From NCBI GenBank assembly GCA_025464925.1, contig JAODMS010000013.1, positions 1 to 12,116 of the forward strand: a stretch of 12,116 bases of DNA, written 5' to 3'. This stretch comes from Arthrobacter sp. GTDB lineage: Bacteria > Actinomycetota > Actinomycetes > Actinomycetales > Micrococcaceae. The notes beneath the pieces are model-generated. The model ran no database searches. It had not been told where the DNA came from and was given only the letters and a program-made list of their open reading frames with translations. Positions 7,296 to 12,116 of this stretch are shown here, piece by piece (position 1 is the stretch's first letter; each line of letters opens with the position of its first letter). The translations under genes were made by a program, and so were the position numbers.

Positions 7296-8573
7296 ATGAC
7301 GATCAACGGACCCGTACCGGAACAACCTGGCCGTTACTCCACCGGCTGGCAAGCGCCGCTTCCGCAGCAAGCCAACCCCAGCTGGATGGGGCACGTGGAG
7401 CAACAGCACTACCGGCCGGCGCCGGCCAGCAGCCACGGCCGCATCCACAGTGTTTTGCCTGCGGGACTGCCCCCGGCGGTTCCGGGAGCACGCCGCCGCC
7501 GCGCATCCGCCAGCGCGATCGGGCTGGTAGCGGCCGGCGGTGTCCTCGGCTTTCTGGGTCTGTTCCTCGTGCTGCCCTTCCTCCTGAACACCACGGGCGT
7601 GGCCGGCTTTGCCATCGGCTTCGCGGCGTCGCTGTTTCCGCTCACGGCGGTTCTGCTCGCGGTGAGGTTCATCGACCGTTGGGAGCCGGAACCCAAGCGG
7701 CTGCTGGTCTTTGCCTTCGTCTGGGGCGCCGTCGTGTCCATCGCGGTGACCATGCTGATCCAGCCCGTCTTCTCCACAACCGTGGGGCCTGCCTCGGGGC
7801 TGGACTACCGGACGTTCGCCGTGACCGTCCAGGCCCCGGTGGTGGAGGAGTTCGCCAAATCCCTGGGGCTGCTGTTGCTCCTGCTGTTCGCACGGAAACA
7901 TTTCGACGGGCCGGTTGACGGCGTCGTGTTCGCCTTCACGATTGCCGGCGGATTCGCTTTCACCGAGAACATCCTCTATTTCGGCCGTGCCATCGCCGAA
8001 TCCAGCACCCCGGGCACGGACCTCGCCGTGGTGTTCTTTATGCGCGGCATCATGTCGCCGTTCGCCCACGCACTCTTCACGGGAACCACCGGGCTCATTA
8101 TGGGGCTCGCCGCCCGGCGCTGGCACAATGGCCTGTCAGTGGTGGCATTCCTCGTCGGGCTGATCCCCGCGATGATGCTGCACAGCGGCTGGAACAGCAT
8201 GGGCCCGAACTTCCTGGCGCAGTACCTGTTCGTCCAGGTGCCGATCTTCCTGGCTGCGGTACTGGTCATCGTGCTGCTGCGGGTCGCGGAGAACCGGCTG
8301 ACCCGGCAGCGGCTCAAGGAGTACGCGGCCGCCGGCTGGTTCACTGCACCGGAGGTGGAAATGCTGGCCACCGCGGGAGGCCGCCGGGCGGCGCGGCGCT
8401 GGGCGACCTCGGTCGGCCGGGGTCAGCAGATGAAGGAGTTCCTGCGGGCCGCCACCCAGCTCGCCTTCACCCGGCAGCGGATCCTCAGCGGCCGGGATGT
8501 GCCCGCTCACCAGCTCGACGAGCAACACCGGCTGGAGGACATCGTTTCCCTCCGCGACGGCATCACGCGCTGA
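7296..8573 (+). CDS. PrsW-family glutamic-type intramembrane protease
   Basis: This is a 425-residue multi-pass membrane protein. PrsW relatives cut membrane proteins within the bilayer; B. subtilis PrsW starts the cleavage of the anti-sigma factor RsiW. Family motifs: DRWEPEP near 127–133, VVEEFAK with Glu184/Glu185, FAFTEN at 220–225, His258 in SPFAHALF and His296 in HSGWN. Seven to eight hydrophobic segments lie between about 73 and 330. A Pro/Gln-rich cytosolic N-terminus of about 65 residues ends in ARRRRAS just before the first helix. A basic, helical C-terminal tail of about 95 residues follows the last helix. The ATG at 7296 was chosen because the longer frame (to 7038) would run through pyrR and its leader. 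The substrate is unknown; no sigma/anti-sigma pair is in the window. It points away from pyrR and toward a serine hydrolase. Confidence 0.9.
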   Translation: MTINGPVPEQPGRYSTGWQAPLPQQANPSWMGHVEQQHYRPAPASSHGRIHSVLPAGLPPAVPGARRRRASASAIGLVAAGGVLGFLGLFLVLPFLLNTTGVAGFAIGFAASLFPLTAVLLAVRFIDRWEPEPKRLLVFAFVWGAVVSIAVTMLIQPVFSTTVGPASGLDYRTFAVTVQAPVVEEFAKSLGLLLLLLFARKHFDGPVDGVVFAFTIAGGFAFTENILYFGRAIAESSTPGTDLAVVFFMRGIMSPFAHALFTGTTGLIMGLAARRWHNGLSVVAFLVGLIPAMMLHSGWNSMGPNFLAQYLFVQVPIFLAAVLVIVLLRVAENRLTRQRLKEYAAAGWFTAPEVEMLATAGGRRAARRWATSVGRGQQMKEFLRAATQLAFTRQRILSGRDVPAHQLDEQHRLEDIVSLRDGITR

Positions 8574-8576
8574 CCC

Positions 8577-8604
8577 GGCTTGAGGCAGGTCCGGGCCTCG
8601 AGCC
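8577..8604 (+). terminator. Possible terminator hairpin after the PrsW-family gene
   Basis: GGCTTGAGGC and GCCTCGAGCC can form a 10-bp stem with one G·U pair on the plus-strand RNA and an 8-nt loop, 3 nt after the stop codon. The opposite strand would have an A·C mismatch, so it suits plus-strand transcription. No T run follows, so termination is uncertain. Confidence 0.45.
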
Positions 8605-8659
8605 GTGCCGCAACTCCTCAACGGGCGCCAGGGCCGCCACCCGATGGCCGGAACGACGG

Positions 8660-9646
8660 CTACCGGCCGGCCGCGGTCAGTTCCTTCAGCAGGGCGAACC
8701 CGGAGCGGTCCACCGGGACTGATGACGCGGACAGAATCACGACGCCGGTGCCGGCGTTCCGGTCCAGGCCCAGCCAGCTGCTGAATCCGCCCGTGCCGCC
8801 GTTGTGCCAGGTGATGGAGCGGCCTTTGGCGTCGAGAACGAGCCAGGCGGCTCCGATGCGCACCGCCGGACCAGCGAAGTGTGCCACCGGATCCAGCGCG
8901 GAGATGCCCGGAGCGGACCCGTCCAGGAGCGCCTGGGTTAGCCGGGCCATGTCGCGGATGGATGCCCGGATGCCGCCGGCGGGGGCCAGCGCTTCTCCGG
9001 TCCAGGGCTGCTTCGGGCGGCCGGAGCGGCTGCTGCCGATGAGGGCGCGGGGGCCCAGCTCGCCGGCAGTGGCCGGCAGATATACCGAGGTCAGGGCCAG
9101 GGGAGCGCTGAGGCGTCCTGCGACCAGATCCCGGAAGCGCATCCCCGCAGCGGACGCGATCGCATGGCCGAGCAGTTCGAACCCGAGGTTCGAATACCGC
9201 GGACGCGGAGCCTGGAGGCGAACGGTGCGGGCCTGGGCCAGCAGTTCTTCCAGGTTCTCCCCGTAGGGATTCGTGCCCTGGAGGCAGAACCGGACCGTGC
9301 GCCGCCACGGGGCCACCGAGCCGGGCGAGCCAGCCGGCAGTCTCGGCAGTCCCGAGGCATGCCGGCTCACGGAGGAGAGCCTGAGGCCTGCAGCCTCACA
9401 CTTGCCCAGGGGCAGCCAGTCCCCCAGGGTGGTGTCCGGGCCGACCTCCCCCCGTGCGCACGCATCGGCGTAAAGCAGGCCGGTGATTCCCTTGGAGATC
9501 GATCCAATCTCGAAGTCGGCGTCCAGGGAAACCCCGATGCCCGCCACCGTTGCCTCTCCGCCGGAGACGGTGCCCACCGCAACCCGCGGATGGCGGACGC
9601 CCAGCTTGTTTCGCAGCTTCGTGGCCAGCGCGGCGTCGGTGTTCAT
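8660..9646 (-). CDS. Serine hydrolase of the beta-lactamase / class C fold
   Basis: From ATG 9646 this is a 328-residue member of the beta-lactamase-related family (penicillin-binding proteins, class C enzymes, esterases). The active-site set is complete: SISK (Ser49–Lys52) as SxxK, YSN (Tyr151–Asn153), and HNGGTGG (from His281) in place of KTG. No signal peptide or membrane anchor is seen, so it is probably cytoplasmic and more likely an esterase or peptidase than a secreted lactamase; the substrate is unknown. A longer frame begins at TTG 9682, but those 12 codons run toward the nusB terminator. The ATG has a -10-like TATCGT 6 nt upstream. It is convergent with the PrsW-family gene, with 86 bp between their stops. 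Confidence 0.88.
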   Translation of the reverse strand: MNTDAALATKLRNKLGVRHPRVAVGTVSGGEATVAGIGVSLDADFEIGSISKGITGLLYADACARGEVGPDTTLGDWLPLGKCEAAGLRLSSVSRHASGLPRLPAGSPGSVAPWRRTVRFCLQGTNPYGENLEELLAQARTVRLQAPRPRYSNLGFELLGHAIASAAGMRFRDLVAGRLSAPLALTSVYLPATAGELGPRALIGSSRSGRPKQPWTGEALAPAGGIRASIRDMARLTQALLDGSAPGISALDPVAHFAGPAVRIGAAWLVLDAKGRSITWHNGGTGGFSSWLGLDRNAGTGVVILSASSVPVDRSGFALLKELTAAGR

Positions 9647-9652
9647 CCGCCC

Positions 9653-9682
9653 ACGATATCCCTGCCGGAACAGTGCGGACAA
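9653..9682 (-). promoter_or_regulatory. Candidate promoter of the serine hydrolase, leaderless type
   Basis: Minus strand: TTGTCC (9682–9677) as -35 (4 of 6 to TTGACA), an 18-bp spacer, and TATCGT (9658–9653) as -10 (TAnnnT). The -10 ends 6 nt before ATG 9646, so the RNA would start at about the start codon. It lies just beyond the nusB terminator, which gives the gene its own transcript. Confidence 0.45.
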
Positions 9683-9685
9683 CGA

Positions 9686-9721
9686 AAGAGCCCCGTTCAG
9701 GCAGTCCTGAACGGGGCTCTT
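9686..9721 (-). terminator. Intrinsic terminator of the efp–nusB transcript
   Basis: This is a perfect 16-bp inverted repeat (9686–9701 with 9706–9721) around a 4-base loop, 21 nt after the nusB stop. On the minus strand the stem is followed by a T-rich stretch (CTCTTTCGTTG), so it best serves nusB. It could also stop plus-strand RNA. Confidence 0.9.
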
Positions 9722-9742
9722 AGGACCCGGGCTCTGAGGAGC

Positions 9743-10153
9743 CTAGGCGAGCAGCGACGGCTTCAGCTGCTGCAACCTGCCCAGCAGTCCGTTGATGAAC
9801 GACGGCGACTCGTCCGTGGAGAGCGTCTTGGCCAGCGCCACGGCTTCGCTCACGGCGACTCCATCCGGCACGTCGTCGTTGTACAGCAGCTCCCAGGTGC
9901 CGATCCGCAGGATGATGCGGTCCACCGAAGGCATGCGCTCCAAGGTCCAGCCCTGCGAATAGGTTTCAAGGAACTCGTCGATCGCCGCCTGGTGCGACAC
10001 GACGCCCTCGACGATTTCGAGGGTGTACGGGTTGACGATCTGGTCCGTCTGTTCGCGACGGGACCGCAGTACGTCGAACGCCGAGACGGAACGCTGCTCC
10101 GCCTCGAAGAGAACATCCAGGGCCCGGTTACGGGCCTTACCGCGTGCACTCAC
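9743..10153 (-). CDS. nusB: Transcription antitermination factor NusB
   Basis: NusB pairs with NusE (ribosomal protein S10) and binds boxA RNA to keep RNA polymerase going through rRNA operons. The 136-residue all-helical protein has the usual landmarks: an N-terminal ARGKARNRALDVLFEAE helix with RNA-binding Arg and Lys, W69 with LERMPSVDRIILRIGTWEL, DVPDGVAVSEAVALAK, and SPSFINGLLGRL near the C-terminus. The GTG start (10153) overlaps the efp stop by one base (TAGTG) and lacks a clear Shine-Dalgarno, so it is probably translated by coupling. A strong terminator follows. Confidence 0.96.
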   Translation of the reverse strand: MSARGKARNRALDVLFEAEQRSVSAFDVLRSRREQTDQIVNPYTLEIVEGVVSHQAAIDEFLETYSQGWTLERMPSVDRIILRIGTWELLYNDDVPDGVAVSEAVALAKTLSTDESPSFINGLLGRLQQLKPSLLA

Positions 10154-10716
10154 TAGTCGTTGACCCGGCCGAGGTAGCTGCCGTCGCGGGTGTCGACCTT
10201 GACCCGGGTGTTGTTCTCGACGAACAGGGGCACCTGGATCTCATAGCCGGTCTCGAGGGTGGCGGGCTTGGTGCCGGCCGAGGAGCGGTCGCCCTGCAGG
10301 CCCGGCTCCGTGTAGGTAATCTCGAGCACGACGCTCGGGGGCAGCTCGATGTACAGCGGGTTGCCCTCGTGGATGGCGATGTTGACCATCTGGTTTTCGA
10401 GCATGAAGTTGGTGGCGTCGCCGACGGTGGCACCGGAGACGGTGAGCTGGTCGAAGTCGGCCGTGTCCATGAACACGAAGTCCGCACCGTCCTGGTACAG
10501 GTACTGGTAGTCACGGCGGTCGACCGTGGCGGTCTCGATCTTGAGTCCGGCGTTGAACGTCTTGTCGACGACCTTGCCGGACATCACGTTGCGCATCTTG
10601 GTGCGCACGAACGCGCCACCCTTGCCGGGCTTGACGTGCTGGAACTCAATGATGTTCCACAGCTGGCCCTCAAGCTTAAGAACGGTTCCGTTCTTGATGT
10701 CGTTAGTGGTTGCCAC
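10153..10716 (-). CDS. efp: Elongation factor P
   Basis: EF-P binds between the P and E sites of the ribosome and relieves stalling at polyproline. The 187-residue protein has the normal three-domain length. The domain I tip loop reads [10 protein letters not shown], with Lys32 at the residue that is modified in E. coli. Domain III ends GSYLGRVND, including the usual TRDGSYLGR signature. The start is GTG at 10716 with AGAGGA (10721–10726) 4 nt upstream; the N-terminus [10 protein letters not shown] matches the family. Most actinobacterial EF-Ps carry PGKGP, so PGKGG differs (from memory). It shares a transcript with nusB. Confidence 0.97.
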   Translation of the reverse strand: MATTNDIKNGTVLKLEGQLWNIIEFQHVKPGKGGAFVRTKMRNVMSGKVVDKTFNAGLKIETATVDRRDYQYLYQDGADFVFMDTADFDQLTVSGATVGDATNFMLENQMVNIAIHEGNPLYIELPPSVVLEITYTEPGLQGDRSSAGTKPATLETGYEIQVPLFVENNTRVKVDTRDGSYLGRVND

Positions 10717-10822
10717 TGTATCCTCTGGTTTCTTATTTGGCGGGTTCTAGCTGCCAGCCGTTTATGCCAGGCAGGCATGCCAAGCGGCCCGCCAGCGCGT
10801 ATTTATCAAAAATCCAAGATCC

Positions 10823-10828
10823 ATTCTA
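10823..10828 (-). promoter_or_regulatory. Candidate -10 for efp–nusB
   Basis: TAGAAT on the minus strand is a good -10 hexamer about 105 nt before the efp start codon, in the only relaxed, AT-richer stretch of the 166-bp gap. The -35 region at normal spacing (GGGCAG) is poor. efp may also be read through from aroB. Confidence 0.3.
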
Positions 10829-10834
10829 GCGGTT

Positions 10835-10856
10835 CCGCCGGAAGCCTGCCCGGCGG
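10835..10856 (-). terminator. GC hairpin after the TPR gene, weak terminator candidate
   Basis: CCGCCGG and CCGGCGG form a perfect 7-bp stem around 8 bases, 27 nt after the TPR gene stop. No T run follows on the minus strand. It lies 6 bp before the candidate efp -10, so it may only reduce read-through. Confidence 0.3.
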
Positions 10857-10882
10857 CCTCCAGAACGCGGGTCGGCGGCCGC

Positions 10883-11400
10883 TCAGGAAACCAGGTCCAG
10901 CATGTCCCTGGCGCGCTGCAGTGCCACCGTAGAGCCGTAAATCAGCGCCGCGTCGGCGGACCGGGCCACGCGCAGGTCCAGGGCCTTGGCGAACGATTCC
11001 ACCGCGGCGGCGAAGTTGCCGCTGGCAAAGTAGGAGCGGCCGAGCTGCTGGCGGATGACCGCCTCGTCTGCAGTGCCCTGGGTTTGGGCCAACAGCTGCC
11101 GGAACAGCTCCACTGCCCTGTCGAAGCGGTTGGTGACCCGCAGCACGTCGGCTTCGAAGATGCGCAGCCGGAGGGAGTCTGGATCCTTGTACCGGGCCTC
11201 GGCGAGCAGCTCCGCGGCCTCGGCCGCGTGCCCCTGGACAAGCCGCACGAAGATCATGTCAGCCGGATCGATCGAGGCTGCCAGCGCCACGGCACAGGTC
11301 TCCTCATCGACGATCTCCGGCATCAGGCTCAGCGGATTGATCCGGATACCGGGGAACCCCCCGTCGGGCCAGTCGCTCGTGCCGCCCCCGCTGTGGTTCA

Positions 11401-11401
<1 letters not shown>
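10883..11401 (-). CDS. Small TPR-like helical protein, function unknown
   Basis: This is a 172-residue soluble protein with no enzyme motif I recognise. Residues about 58–145 are amphipathic helix pairs in TPR style; the clearest is the unit around 113–145, with LGRSYFASGNFAAAVESFAKAL showing the L-G-Y-A-G-F-A spacing. The first 27 residues are Gly/Pro-rich and probably disordered. TPR domains bind other proteins, so an adaptor role is likely but the partner is unknown. The ATG overlaps the aroB stop by one base (TGATG), with AGGAG 11 nt upstream inside aroB, so it is translated with aroB. A gap with a possible promoter separates it from efp. Confidence 0.85.

Positions 11402-12116
<715 letters not shown>

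Noticed and set aside
7125..8126. 333-codon open frame on the minus strand
   Set aside because: It is antisense to the PrsW-family gene and its upstream region; charged, low-complexity translation with no family resemblance.
8136..9308. 390-codon open frame on the minus strand
   Set aside because: It runs across the serine hydrolase in another frame and the 3' end of the PrsW-family gene; Pro/Arg/Gly/His-rich without motifs, while both overlapped genes have intact catalytic residues.
9647..9682. TTG at 9682 as the serine hydrolase start
   Set aside because: No Shine-Dalgarno, only 4 bp from the nusB terminator stem, and TTG there better fits a -35 element.

Overview
The window is high-GC actinobacterial chromosomal DNA. 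Gene order and protein character fit Micrococcaceae (Arthrobacter or a close relative). This is inferred from recognised protein families, GTG/TTG starts and the gene order aroB–efp–nusB / pyrR–pyrB–pyrC–membrane protein–carA–carB; no database search was run. Most coding is on the minus strand.

Right block (about 9686–12116, minus): the 3' part of aroB (shikimate pathway), a small TPR protein, efp (translation elongation factor P) and nusB (transcription antitermination). It closes with a strong 16-bp intrinsic terminator just after nusB. A 166-bp gap with a possible promoter separates the TPR gene from efp.

Middle block (about 7283–9682): two convergent genes lie between nusB and pyrR. One is a PrsW-type intramembrane protease (plus strand), the other a beta-lactamase-fold serine hydrolase (minus strand). 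Both have a -10-like hexamer 6–7 nt before the start codon and no good Shine-Dalgarno, which suggests leaderless mRNAs.

Left block (1–about 7130, minus): the pyrimidine operon pyrR–pyrB–pyrC–(PH-like membrane protein)–carA–carB, with carB running off the left edge. Most junctions overlap by 1 or 4 bases, so one mRNA with coupled translation is expected. CarA/CarB make carbamoyl phosphate, PyrB makes carbamoyl aspartate and PyrC closes it to dihydroorotate. PyrR is the UMP-sensing RNA-binding regulator.

The best regulatory signal is immediately upstream of pyrR. A hairpin whose loop fits the PyrR-binding consensus is followed by a lower stem that can pair with the pyrR Shine-Dalgarno, consistent with autogenous translational repression as known in mycobacteria. 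It implies that pyrR starts at a TTG, not at the upstream GTG, which lies in the loop.

Other points worth a look: CarB carries Ser instead of the ATP-binding Arg equivalent to E. coli Arg715; carA has a 15-bp tandem repeat at its 5' end with several in-frame GTGs; EF-P has a PGKGG tip loop; and a conserved membrane protein of unknown function sits inside the pyr operon. I see no tRNA, rRNA, CRISPR array, insertion sequence or prophage gene, and no gene-free stretch over 300 bases.
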